Positions 25,945 through 34,680 of a stretch of DNA of 64,000 bases are shown piece after piece (within the stretch, counting starts at the first letter, position 1; every line of letters starts with the position of its first letter). The position numbers and the translations under genes were made by a program. This DNA is from Pseudaestuariivita atlantica. GTDB taxonomy: Bacteria > Pseudomonadota > Alphaproteobacteria > Rhodobacterales > Rhodobacteraceae. Under the pieces are notes generated by a model, which was not told where the DNA came from, ran no database searches, and was given only the letters and a program-made list of their open reading frames with translations. The stretch spans positions 168,062-232,061 of the forward strand of contig NZ_AQQZ01000008.1 in the NCBI RefSeq assembly GCF_001205715.1, given 5' to 3'.

Positions 25945-26717
25945 GCGACGTATCCGATTGGTGGTCCACCGCGATCATCGACATGGAGCCGGGCCGGATC
26001 GACATTCGCGGCACGCCCATCGAGGACCTGATCGGCAACGTCAGCTTCCCCGAAATGATCTGGCTGATGGTGCGCGGCGACCGCCCCACGCCCGCGCAGG
26101 CGCGGCTTTTCGAGGCGGCGCTGGTCGCGGCGGTCGATCACGGGCCGCAGGCGCCCTCCATCGCGGCGGCGCGCATGGCGGTGACCTGCGGGCTGCCCCT
26201 GAACAACGCGATGGCCAGCGCCGTGAACATGCTGGGCGACGTGCATGGCGGCGCGGGCGAGCAGGCGGTGGAGCTTTATCACTTCGTCGCCGGGTTCGAC
26301 GGCGGCTTGCCCGATGCGCTCGACGCGTGGATCGCGGCACGGGGCGCGATCATCCCCGGCTTCGGCCACCGCTTCCACACCCCCACCGACCCGCGCGCGC
26401 CGCGCCTGATGGCGCTGGTGCAGGAGGCGGTCGCGGAGGGCGCCTGTGACGGCGTGATCATGGCGCTGGCAGGCCGGATCGAGGCGGAGTTGCAGGCGCG
26501 CAAGGGCCGCCCGATCCCCATGAACATCGACGGCGCGACGGCGGTGATCTACGCCGAACTGGGCTTTGCCCCGCCGCTGGCGCGCGGGCTCTTCTGCCTC
26601 TCCCGCTCGGTCGGGATCCTCGCGCATGCGTGGGAACAGATGCAGCAGGGCGGGCGCAACAAGGGGCCTACCCCGCCGGGGTATCGCTGGACCTATACCG
26701 GCGACGCGCCCGAGTGA
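25941..26717 (+). CDS. Citryl-CoA lyase-like protein (short citrate synthase family)
   Basis: 258 residues, much shorter than citrate synthase (about 430) and equal to the stand-alone citryl-CoA lyase type. The three catalytic residues of the superfamily are retained: His102 (D-V-H-G-G-A-G), His143 (G-F-G-H-R-F-H) and Asp197 (N-I-D-G-A-T). Overlaps the CoA-transferase gene by four bases (ATGA). The likely reaction is cleavage of a 3-hydroxy-3-carboxyl CoA thioester, for citryl-CoA giving acetyl-CoA and oxaloacetate. Its stop lies only one base from the end of the convergent RTX gene, with no terminator between. Confidence 0.8.
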   Translation: MSDVSDWWSTAIIDMEPGRIDIRGTPIEDLIGNVSFPEMIWLMVRGDRPTPAQARLFEAALVAAVDHGPQAPSIAAARMAVTCGLPLNNAMASAVNMLGDVHGGAGEQAVELYHFVAGFDGGLPDALDAWIAARGAIIPGFGHRFHTPTDPRAPRLMALVQEAVAEGACDGVIMALAGRIEAELQARKGRPIPMNIDGATAVIYAELGFAPPLARGLFCLSRSVGILAHAWEQMQQGGRNKGPTPPGYRWTYTGDAPE

Positions 26718-26718
26718 C

Positions 26719-29700
26719 CTAGCCCAGCGCGAGGTCGACCAGCGCGCGCCGCACCTCGGGCCGCGCCGGCGGCAGGCAGGCGGGGTCGGTGGCGAGGTCG
26801 GGGAACAGACCGAAAATCTCCTCCCGCTGCGCGTCCGACAGGGCGGCGAGGGTCTGCTCTCCGGGATGGAAGCTTTCGCTCCACACCCCGTCGGCGAGCA
26901 CGATTTCATGGCTGTCGAACATCAGGTGGATATAGGTGACCGCGCCGCCCGACTCCTGCGTGATGCCCTCGCGGCCCACTAGGTGCAGCGCGGGGACAAG
27001 CACCTCGGACTGGCCGAGGTGCAGCTCGGCCATCGCGGCGCGCATCAGCATCCTGTGGCGGGGTGAGACACGCATGGTCCGCTCCGGCCCGTCGCCCAGC
27101 GCGCCTTGCGCGATGCGGACGGGGCGAAACTCGGGCCGGTGCGCATCGCGCACCGCAAGGTGCCGCGCGCCGATCCAGCGGATCGGGCGGAAGCCGTGGT
27201 CGCGGGTCACGACCTCGTCGCCCACCTCCAGCATCTCGACCGGCTTCGGCCCGGCCCGTGTCATCACCCGCGTGCCGGGCGTGAAGCAGGGCATGGTGCG
27301 CACGCGCTCGATCCCCTCGAAGGCGATGACGGTGCCGTTGGCCAGCGTGGCCGTGCCCGACCCGTCGCCGTTCTCGACCACCACCGCCTCGTCGGACAGG
27401 CGCAGAACGTCGCCGCGATTGTCGTTCCCGCCGCCGTCGATGCGGACGGGCCCCGTGGCCTCGAATCCCTGCGTGATGACGAAGGTGTCGTCGCCGTCAC
27501 CGCCGCGCGCGACCTCCTCGCCCACCGGGGTCAGCGTGTCGTTGCCCTGCCCGCCCAGCAGCTTGTCGGTGCCCTCGCTGCCAAGAAGCACGTCGGCCCC
27601 GGCATCGCCCGACACGAAATCGTCGCCACCGCCGCCGCGCAGCGTGTCGCCGCCGCCGCCGCCGAAGACGCTGTCATCGCCATCGCCCGCCGCCACGCTA
27701 TCGGCCCCGGTGCCGCCCTGTATCCGGTCCTCGGCGCTGCCGCCGAGGATCGTGTCGTCGCCCCCGCCCGCGTCGATATCGTACCGGGTGCCGGGCACCT
27801 CGTCGGCGGGTGGCGCCAGCTGCTCCGCCGCTTCGGTGCCCGCGATCTCGAGCGGCGCGCGCGGCGGCGCGACGAGGAAATCGCCGGGCGCGATGTCGGC
27901 CGCCGCCACGCCCTGAAGCACCGCGACGACCGTGCCGTCGATCACCACGTTGACCGCCCCCGGCACGTCGACCAGCGACACGTCCGCCACCGGGATGCCG
28001 AACGCCTCGATCGACAGGCTGTCGGTGCCGGGCGTGAAATCGGCGATCAGGTCCGCGCCACCCTCGGGCGACAGCAGGAACGTGTCCGCCCCGCCCCCGC
28101 CGGTCAGCACGTCCTCCGCCGCATCCCCGGCACCGCCTGCCAGCACGTCGTCGCCCTCGCCACCCGACAGCGTGTCGGCATCGGCTCCCCCGTCAAGGAT
28201 GTCCGCCCCACCCGCACCGACCAGCGAATCCGCACCGCCCCGCCCGAAGACCGCGTTCGCGCCGTCGCTGCCGGTGACCGTGTCCCCCAACTCGCTGCCC
28301 AGCACGTTCTCGAACGAGGTCACGAGGTTTTCCTGGGTGAAAGGTACCGTTCCCGCCGGCGCGTTTTCGCGAAGAAAATCCGCCGCGGTTGTTCCGGCGG
28401 CAAGATCGACCGTCCAGCCACCTTCCAGCACAAGCGGATTGGCATATTCGCCCGCGATCTGGTCCTCGAAGAACCGGTCGAGCCGGAAGGTATCGCCCGG
28501 CATCAGGTCGAGCGTATCGATCCCGTCGCCGCCGTCTACGGTGGCATCTTCGGACCAGCCCAGCGCCACGAAATCACTGCCCGACCCGGCATCGACCTCG
28601 GCATTGACCAGATCGGTCAGGTTGATGATGTCGTCGCCGCCCCCGGCAAGGATCGTGTCGGACCCCTGGAAGCCGTAGATCACGTTGTCCCCGTCATCGC
28701 CGAGGAACAGGTCAGAGATGCGCGTGCCCACGACCCCCTCGATATCGCGGAAGATGTCGTCGCCGAAATCCTGCCCGGTGACGCCGCGCGACGTGACCGT
28801 CCCCGCCGCGAAATCGACGGTGATCCCCCGCACCCCGTTGTCGGACACCTCCGCCGCCTCGATCGCGTCGAGGCTGTAATTGAGCAGGTCGAACCCCTCC
28901 CCACCCAGAAACACGTTGCCCAGTTCCGAGCCAAAGAACACGTCCGTCCCGCCGCCGCCCAGAAAGGCGTTGCCCGAAACCGCGAATGTTTCGCCCGCGA
29001 TGGTGACATCGACCGTGACCTGGGCCGAGATATCGCCGTCAAGCGAACCCAGCGCATAGAACACGTCGCCCATGGCGGTGCCCTCGACCACCGTGACGTC
29101 CTGAAGCAGGCGGTCGAGGTTGCCGTCACCCGCGCGGGTCGTGTCGAACACGCCGCTATGGGTGCCGCTGCTGACGCCGTCGGGGTCCTCGTACATCTCC
29201 ACCCGCACGCCCGAGGCATAGTCGCCCCCGGCGAAGGAAATGCTGGCATACTCGCCGCTGGTGTCGCCAAGACGATGGGCAAAGGCATCGCCCTCGCCCG
29301 CCATCAGGAACACGTCGCTGCCGCCTCCGGTCTCCACGACCTGCGCGCCGTCCGCGCCGATATAGGTGTCGTCGAATTGGGTACCGACCAGCCCCTCGAC
29401 CGAGAAAGCGGTGCCGACGCGCCCGCCGCCGAAATCGATGCCCCCGGTCCTGAAATCCACCGTCACCGCCGCGTCGGTCTGAAGCAACACGCGGTCATCG
29501 CCGTCGCCACCATCAAGGATGTCGATCTCGGCCCCGTCGCGGGCGTCGATGGCCAGCGTGTCGTCACCGTCCCCGCCGAACAGGCTGTCGAGCCCCGCGC
29601 CGCCGATCAGCAGGTCGTTGCCTCCCGCGCCGAACAGCCGGTCCTCACCGCCCTGCCCGGTCAGGACGTTGGCGCGTCCGTCTCCGAACAGCCAGTTTTC

Positions 29701-31080
29701 CTCGTCATCGCCGTCAAGGTCAGGCTCGTCGGGGTCGTCGACATATTCGAACCGGCGCACCTGGTCGACGGTGATGTCCCCGACGCCGCGCGTGTCGAAC
29801 CGCAAAAGCTCTACGTCGCTCAGAAGGTCGGTGCCCTCGCCCTCGGCCCCCGGCGCGCGCTCGGACACGCGCAGCCGCGTGCCGGTGAAATCGCCGTCGA
29901 TCGCCTCGACCCGGTAATCGGTGATGTCGCGGGTGTACCATGCCCGGTCCGTGCCGCTGCCGCCGACCACCGTGTCGTCGCCGCCAAGCGGGACAAAATC
30001 GGTGTTCTGGAACGGATCGTTGGGGTTCAGCCGCTCGCCGTCATTGGTACCCAAAAGCACGGCCTGCCCTTCGGGACCTTCGAATTCGACCTGCCGGATA
30101 TCGTTCAGCGTGGCGTAAGGACCACTGTCGCTGAACAGGATCTGCAACTCTTCCCAGAAATCCGTCGTCCGCTCGGCCACGTCATAGACGCCAAGTTCGT
30201 CCAGAACCTGGTCGGCAAACTGGCTGAAGTAATCAAGCTGGGTGGGCCGCAACGCCTCGGTCAGGTCCTCGATCAGCTCGTTCAGCCCGGTCTTTTCCAG
30301 CACCGCGTCCAGCGCCTCGTTCAGAAGCGCGTCGCGGGCCGCAAGCGCGCTTTCGAGGATGCTCGAGAACGGTTCGATCGCTTCGGCAAACTCGTCCAGC
30401 GCATCGGCGAGGGGCGAAATCAGCCGGTCGATCCCCTCCAGCGTGTCCCGCGCCGCCTCCAGCGCGTTCGGGAAGGCCGAGAAGACGGCGAGGTTCAACT
30501 CCTCGAACAGCGCGCGGGAGGCCTCGGTCCCGTCCAGCAGGTCGCGGGTGGTGTCGTTCGCGCCCGACAAAAGGTCCAGCCCCGCCTGCCCGTCCAGCGC
30601 CCCCACCGCGATCGCCGGGGAGCCGTCGGTCAGCCCGTCATTGCGCAACAGCGTGTCCAGCCCTTCGTTGCGCGCTTCCATCACCGCGATGTTGTCGATC
30701 ACGATCTGGCGGCCCAACTCGACCCCAAGCGCGATCCGCGTCAGCGCGGTGTCGAGAAGGTCCAGAGGTTCCTCCAGCGCGCTGGCGCTGTCCTCGGCCA
30801 CCCGGATCGATTGCTGGGTGACGGTGACGCCGTTCAGCGCGATGGAGGCCGGCGTGCTGACCGCGCTGACCGGGATCAGGCTCGCCACGCGCAGCGTCGC
30901 CGCCAGCACACCCAGCTTGTCCGCCGTGCTTTCGGCCAGCGCGATGAAATCGTTGACGAAGCTGACAGCCGTCCCGGCGGTGTTGATGATCCCGCCGATG
31001 TTCTCGATATCCGCGAGGATGTCGATGGACAGGTCTTCGCTGCGGTTGAATTCAACTCGAAAGGAATTTGCAGTCGGCAT
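26719..31080 (-). CDS. Large RTX (Ca-binding repeat) protein with C-terminal Hint domain
   Basis: 1453 residues from ATG 31080; a GTG 12 bases upstream is in frame but ggtgagg sits correctly for the ATG. No Sec signal. Residues 1-350 are helical and rich in Ala, Leu and Glu. Blocks of RTX nonapeptides (G-G-x-G-x-D-x-L) occur at roughly 475-530, 780-830, 965-1030 and 1120-1200, separated by beta-rich regions. These bind calcium after type I secretion. From about residue 1263, C-F-T-P-G-T-R-V starts a Hint (hedgehog/intein) domain of the type common in roseobacters, with H-R-M-L and H-L-M-F-D-S-H-E. Hint may cut the protein after secretion. No type I secretion genes are adjacent. Confidence 0.85.
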   Translation of the reverse strand: MPTANSFRVEFNRSEDLSIDILADIENIGGIINTAGTAVSFVNDFIALAESTADKLGVLAATLRVASLIPVSAVSTPASIALNGVTVTQQSIRVAEDSASALEEPLDLLDTALTRIALGVELGRQIVIDNIAVMEARNEGLDTLLRNDGLTDGSPAIAVGALDGQAGLDLLSGANDTTRDLLDGTEASRALFEELNLAVFSAFPNALEAARDTLEGIDRLISPLADALDEFAEAIEPFSSILESALAARDALLNEALDAVLEKTGLNELIEDLTEALRPTQLDYFSQFADQVLDELGVYDVAERTTDFWEELQILFSDSGPYATLNDIRQVEFEGPEGQAVLLGTNDGERLNPNDPFQNTDFVPLGGDDTVVGGSGTDRAWYTRDITDYRVEAIDGDFTGTRLRVSERAPGAEGEGTDLLSDVELLRFDTRGVGDITVDQVRRFEYVDDPDEPDLDGDDEENWLFGDGRANVLTGQGGEDRLFGAGGNDLLIGGAGLDSLFGGDGDDTLAIDARDGAEIDILDGGDGDDRVLLQTDAAVTVDFRTGGIDFGGGRVGTAFSVEGLVGTQFDDTYIGADGAQVVETGGGSDVFLMAGEGDAFAHRLGDTSGEYASISFAGGDYASGVRVEMYEDPDGVSSGTHSGVFDTTRAGDGNLDRLLQDVTVVEGTAMGDVFYALGSLDGDISAQVTVDVTIAGETFAVSGNAFLGGGGTDVFFGSELGNVFLGGEGFDLLNYSLDAIEAAEVSDNGVRGITVDFAAGTVTSRGVTGQDFGDDIFRDIEGVVGTRISDLFLGDDGDNVIYGFQGSDTILAGGGDDIINLTDLVNAEVDAGSGSDFVALGWSEDATVDGGDGIDTLDLMPGDTFRLDRFFEDQIAGEYANPLVLEGGWTVDLAAGTTAADFLRENAPAGTVPFTQENLVTSFENVLGSELGDTVTGSDGANAVFGRGGADSLVGAGGADILDGGADADTLSGGEGDDVLAGGAGDAAEDVLTGGGGADTFLLSPEGGADLIADFTPGTDSLSIEAFGIPVADVSLVDVPGAVNVVIDGTVVAVLQGVAAADIAPGDFLVAPPRAPLEIAGTEAAEQLAPPADEVPGTRYDIDAGGGDDTILGGSAEDRIQGGTGADSVAAGDGDDSVFGGGGGDTLRGGGGDDFVSGDAGADVLLGSEGTDKLLGGQGNDTLTPVGEEVARGGDGDDTFVITQGFEATGPVRIDGGGNDNRGDVLRLSDEAVVVENGDGSGTATLANGTVIAFEGIERVRTMPCFTPGTRVMTRAGPKPVEMLEVGDEVVTRDHGFRPIRWIGARHLAVRDAHRPEFRPVRIAQGALGDGPERTMRVSPRHRMLMRAAMAELHLGQSEVLVPALHLVGREGITQESGGAVTYIHLMFDSHEIVLADGVWSESFHPGEQTLAALSDAQREEIFGLFPDLATDPACLPPARPEVRRALVDLALG

Positions 31081-31132
31081 TTCGGGCCTCACCGGAAAAT
31101 CGATCTGTTGCGGGATCCCAGTCTAGGCCATC

Positions 31133-31169
31133 TGCTCAATTCTTGGGTCAAAATTGAGCAAATTGAGCA
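31133..31169. promoter_or_regulatory. Repeated AATTGAGCA boxes upstream of the RTX gene
   Basis: Three copies of a 9-bp box: inverted at 31133-31141 (tgctcaatt), then two direct copies at 31152-31160 and 31161-31169 (aattgagca). The first pair forms an inverted repeat with a 10-base centre. They lie 53-89 bases upstream of the RTX start, well placed for a regulator of that gene. Confidence 0.55.
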
Positions 31170-31301
31170 GACTGGCCGGTTAAGAGGCTCGCCCCATGCG
31201 GGTTTCCGGAAACAATCCACCCCGCACCCGCGACCTGTTTCCGGCGGCCTCTACGCGGCACCCCGCAAGCAGGACCCGCGGGGGCGGGTCGGCGCGACGT
31301 T

Positions 31302-32027
31302 TCAGTGCGTTTCGAGGAAGTCCAAAAGGATGCGGGCAAAGATGTCCGGCTTCTCGTCATGCACCGCGTGGGCGCAACCGGGGATGACCGCCAGGTGCGC
31401 CCGCGGGATCGTCCGCCACAACCCGTGCACCTGCTCCCAGCCATAGGTCCGGTCGAACTCGCCCCAGATCACCAGTGTTTCCATGTCGATGTCGGACAAT
31501 GCCGCCTCGCCCGACCAGGCTTCCATGGCGTCGAGCCCGGCCTCTATCGCGGCAAGGCTCGCCCGTTCGGCGATACGGGCGCAGGCCTCGAACCCCGCCG
31601 CCTGTTCGAGGGCGAGGTACCACGTCGCCGCGATCCGGCGGGCGGTGCGCTGCGCGCCATCGGCGCGGGCGCGACGCTTGCTTTCGGCGATGGTTTCGAA
31701 CCGGCCCGGCAAAACCCCGGTCGCGCCCGTCGAATAAAGAACCAGCCGCGCCAAGCGCTTACGGTCCCGCCGCGCGATTTCCTGCGCGACCATGCCGCCC
31801 ATGGAATGGCCCAGCAGGTCGTAGCGGTCGATGCCGCGCTCCGACAGGTGGCCGATGACCCAGTCGGCAAAGCCTTCGATGCGGTTGATCGGGTCAAGAT
31901 GCGCGTTGCCGCCGAACCCCGGCAGGTCGACCGCGATGACCTCGGCCCGCCCGGCAAGCGCAGCCGCCACGCCGTCCCATTGCGCGCTGCCGCCCATGAA
32001 CCCATGGACGAGCACGAGGGGCGTCAC
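31302..32027 (-). CDS. Alpha/beta-fold hydrolase
   Basis: 241 residues from GTG 32027, overlapping the permease stop (GTGA). Oxyanion loop H-G-F-M-G-G (8-13), nucleophile Ser75 in G-H-S-M-G-G, probable acid Asp192 (W-G-E-F-D-R) and His in G-C-A-H-A-V-H (220 or 223) complete the triad. Cytoplasmic esterase/amidase-type enzyme. It is the last gene of the operon with the ABC importer and PLP enzyme, so it may act on the same imported compound or an ester or amide of it. Substrate unknown. Confidence 0.82.
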   Translation of the reverse strand: MTPLVLVHGFMGGSAQWDGVAAALAGRAEVIAVDLPGFGGNAHLDPINRIEGFADWVIGHLSERGIDRYDLLGHSMGGMVAQEIARRDRKRLARLVLYSTGATGVLPGRFETIAESKRRARADGAQRTARRIAATWYLALEQAAGFEACARIAERASLAAIEAGLDAMEAWSGEAALSDIDMETLVIWGEFDRTYGWEQVHGLWRTIPRAHLAVIPGCAHAVHDEKPDIFARILLDFLETH

Positions 32028-33565
32028 TTGCGCTGACCTTGCACGATCCGGTCGAGGATCATGGCGCAGAAGAGGATCGAGAACCCGGCAAGGATGCCCT
32101 GCCCGACATTGGCGTATTGCAGCGCCTCCAGCACGTCCTCACCCAGCCCCTTCGCGCCGATCAGCGAGGCGACGACGACCATCGCCAGCGACAGCATGAT
32201 CGTCTGGTTGATCCCGGCCCGGATCGACGGGCTGGCCAGAGGCAGGTCGACCTTGGTCAGGAGGTACCACTTGTTCGCGCCGAAGCTGATCGCGGCCTCG
32301 CGCACCGATTCCGGCACGCCGCGCAGGCCCAGCACCGTCAGCCGCACGACGGGCGTGCCGCCGAAGATCATCGTGGTGACGACGGCGGCGGGTTTGCCGG
32401 TGCCGAAGAACGCGATGACCGGGATCATGAAGACGAAGGCGGGCATCGTCTGCATGAAGTCCATGATCGGCTGGATGAAGGAATAGAACCGCGGACGCCG
32501 CGCCGCGAACATGCCAAGCGGGATGCCGATGACGATGGACAGGCAGGCCGCCGTCCCCAGCAGCGCCAGCGTCGTCATCGCCTTTTCCCAGAAGCCCAGA
32601 AGGCCCATGTAGGACAGGAACGCGCCGGAATAGATCGCCATGCGCACCCCGGCGGTCAGCCATGTCAGCAGGATGATGAGCGACGCGATCACGATCCACG
32701 GCGTGTTGACGAAGATCAGCTCGAGCGCGTCGAGGATCAGCCGGATGCCATAGGTGATGCCATCGAACAGCGCGTCGCCGTTGACGACCGCCCAGTTGAA
32801 GAACGCCTCGACCCCGTCGATGCTGACCAGCCTGATATCGGGGTCGGTCGGGAAGGAGCCCAGCAATTCGAACCGGCCCGGAAAGCTGTAATGCACCATC
32901 GCCACGGCAACGAGACTGACCATGAAAACGGCGCTGAACACGATCTGCGACACCGGCATGCCGGACCGGATAGAGCGGTCGGACAACCAGTCGGAAAACC
33001 GCGCCTCGAGCGCGAAATTCGCAACCACCGCCTGCACCAACTTGGCAAGCAGCAGGATCACGAGGCCGGACAGCGCGATGGTCGGGCCCTGTTCCGCAAG
33101 CGCCTGCGCCTCGGCCTTGATGCCGCCGATATTGGCCTCCAGCCCGTCGACGGCGCGCTGGAAGGCATCGACCCGGTCGGAATTGTTCTCGATTGCGGCG
33201 GCGAGTTGCCGGCGGCGCAGTTCCAGCGTGCCCTCGATAGAGGCGATCCGCGCCATGGCGTCGGCGGCGAGGTCCCCGAAAAGGCCGCGCGCGATCTGCA
33301 CGAAGGCGATAGCCTCGATCACGAGGAAGGAGAGCGCCCACGACCAGAGGCCGCGCGCGCCGAACCAGATCGGGCCGAAGAGACCGGCGAAGAAGTTGAA
33401 GGTCGGGGTGAACCGGGCCGAGGCACCGACCTTGTCGAAATTGGCGATGTAGTAGTCGGGGCTGGTGCGCACGAAGGTGCGGATGTTCTGTTTCCGCTCT
33501 TCGGCATAGGCGATGGCGGCGTCGCTTTCGGTATCCTCAAGCGGGTTGATCCCCTCGTCCTTCAT
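32024..33565 (-). CDS. proW: Glycine betaine/proline-type ABC permease with extra N-terminal region
   Basis: 513 residues, far longer than ordinary ProW permeases (about 280-350). The C-terminal 250 residues hold the normal permease core: E-A-A-I-S-F-G-A-N-K-W-Y is the cytoplasmic EAA loop that contacts the ATPase. In front there are a short soluble segment (residues 30-55, R-T-F-V-R-T-S-P-D-Y-Y), two helices near 60-100, a predicted coiled coil (about 105-165) and two more helices. The N-terminal part is unusual. Overlaps the ATPase gene (ATGA) upstream and the hydrolase gene downstream. Confidence 0.82.
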   Translation of the reverse strand: MKDEGINPLEDTESDAAIAYAEERKQNIRTFVRTSPDYYIANFDKVGASARFTPTFNFFAGLFGPIWFGARGLWSWALSFLVIEAIAFVQIARGLFGDLAADAMARIASIEGTLELRRRQLAAAIENNSDRVDAFQRAVDGLEANIGGIKAEAQALAEQGPTIALSGLVILLLAKLVQAVVANFALEARFSDWLSDRSIRSGMPVSQIVFSAVFMVSLVAVAMVHYSFPGRFELLGSFPTDPDIRLVSIDGVEAFFNWAVVNGDALFDGITYGIRLILDALELIFVNTPWIVIASLIILLTWLTAGVRMAIYSGAFLSYMGLLGFWEKAMTTLALLGTAACLSIVIGIPLGMFAARRPRFYSFIQPIMDFMQTMPAFVFMIPVIAFFGTGKPAAVVTTMIFGGTPVVRLTVLGLRGVPESVREAAISFGANKWYLLTKVDLPLASPSIRAGINQTIMLSLAMVVVASLIGAKGLGEDVLEALQYANVGQGILAGFSILFCAMILDRIVQGQRK

Positions 33566-34617
33566 GACATTTCCGTCCCTTCGATGACCGTCCGCAACAG
33601 ATCGGATCGCGTGATGACGCCGACATCGGTGCTGCCGCTTTCGACGAGGATGGGCGTCTCGTCGTCTATGGCGAGGTTGATGAGCGTGCTCAGCGTCGCA
33701 TCGTCGGGCACGCGCGGGGCGTCCGACGGGATGGCGCCATTGCCCGACACGAAGGCGTCGATGGGCTGCATGACGACCTTGGCGTGCACGACCTTGAGCC
33801 GCGAGATGCCGGCGACGAAATCGGCGACGTAGTCGTCGGCGGGGTTCATCACGATGTCTTCGGCGGTGCCGATCTGCACCATCATCCCGTCGCGCATGAT
33901 CGCGATGCGGTCGCCGATGCGCACCGCCTCGTCGAGGTCATGGGTGATGAACACGGTGGTCTTCTTCAGGATCTTCGACAGACGGATGAATTCGTCCTGC
34001 AATTGCCGCCGGATCAGCGGGTCGAGCGCCGAGAAAGGCTCATCCATCAAAAGCACGTCCGGGTTGGCCGCCAGCGCGCGGGCAAGACCCACGCGTTGCT
34101 GCATGCCGCCCGACAATTCGTGCGCGAATTTCGATCCCCACGCGCCAAGCTCGACGATGTCGAGGATCGCGGCGGCCTGCCGCATGCGCTCGTTCTTGGC
34201 GACCTGCCGGATTTCCAGCGGCATCGCCACGTTGTCCAGCACCGACCGGTGCGGCATCAGCGCGAAGTTCTGGAAGACCATGCCGATCTTCTGGTTGCGG
34301 AAGCGCTGCAGTTCCTTGACGCCCAGCGCCATGACGTCGGTGCCTTCGATCTCGATCTTGCCGGCGGTGGGTTCGAGAAGGCGGTTGAAATGGCGCACCA
34401 GCGTGGACTTGCCGCTGCCCGACAGGCCCATGACGCAGAATATCTCGCCACGATTGACCGACAGGCTGACATCCGCAACGCCGACCACGGCGTTATACTG
34501 GTCAAGCACCTCGGCCTTGGTCAGCCCGCGTTCCCGGATCGCCTGAAGGGCCTGTTCGGGCTTTTCCCCGAAGATTTTCCAGACGTTCGAGATTTCGATC
34601 ACGGTGTCCTGGGACAT
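33562..34617 (-). CDS. proV: Glycine betaine/proline-type ABC ATP-binding protein
   Basis: 351 residues from ATG 34617. Walker A G-L-S-G-S-G-K-S-T (64-72), signature L-S-G-G-M-Q-Q-R, Walker B L-L-M-D-E-P-F-S-A-L-D. An N-terminal insertion (E-Q-A-L-Q-A-I-R-E-R-G-L) is typical of the quaternary-amine/proline (OpuA/ProV) branch. The C-terminal 90 residues look like one CBS-type domain, which in OpuA senses ionic strength. It drives uptake through the permease at 32024. Confidence 0.88.
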   Translation of the reverse strand: MSQDTVIEISNVWKIFGEKPEQALQAIRERGLTKAEVLDQYNAVVGVADVSLSVNRGEIFCVMGLSGSGKSTLVRHFNRLLEPTAGKIEIEGTDVMALGVKELQRFRNQKIGMVFQNFALMPHRSVLDNVAMPLEIRQVAKNERMRQAAAILDIVELGAWGSKFAHELSGGMQQRVGLARALAANPDVLLMDEPFSALDPLIRRQLQDEFIRLSKILKKTTVFITHDLDEAVRIGDRIAIMRDGMMVQIGTAEDIVMNPADDYVADFVAGISRLKVVHAKVVMQPIDAFVSGNGAIPSDAPRVPDDATLSTLINLAIDDETPILVESGSTDVGVITRSDLLRTVIEGTEMS

Positions 34618-34636
34618 GCGCGCCACCCCTGATGTC

Positions 34637-34662
34637 GGCGGCACCGAAAAGCCGGTGCCGCC
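34637..34662 (-). terminator. Hairpin between binding-protein and ATPase genes
   Basis: Perfect 10-bp stem ggcggcaccg / cggtgccgcc with a 6-base loop that reads gctttt on the coding strand. Located between the proX-like stop (34681) and the proV-like start (34617). No T-run follows, so it is more likely an mRNA-stabilising or partial attenuator structure. Confidence 0.6.
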
Positions 34663-34680
34663 CTGTGCACGTGCCGAGGA

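Noticed and set aside
27480..29700. Regularly spaced similar repeats that could suggest a CRISPR array
   Set aside because: They are imperfect, in frame and encode G-G-x-G-x-D nonapeptides of the RTX protein; there are no unique spacers and no cas genes.
27106..31446. 1446-codon open frame on the plus strand opposite the RTX gene
   Set aside because: It is the antisense image of a GC-rich repetitive gene; it has no ribosome site and no recognisable motif, while the minus frame has RTX repeats and a Hint domain.
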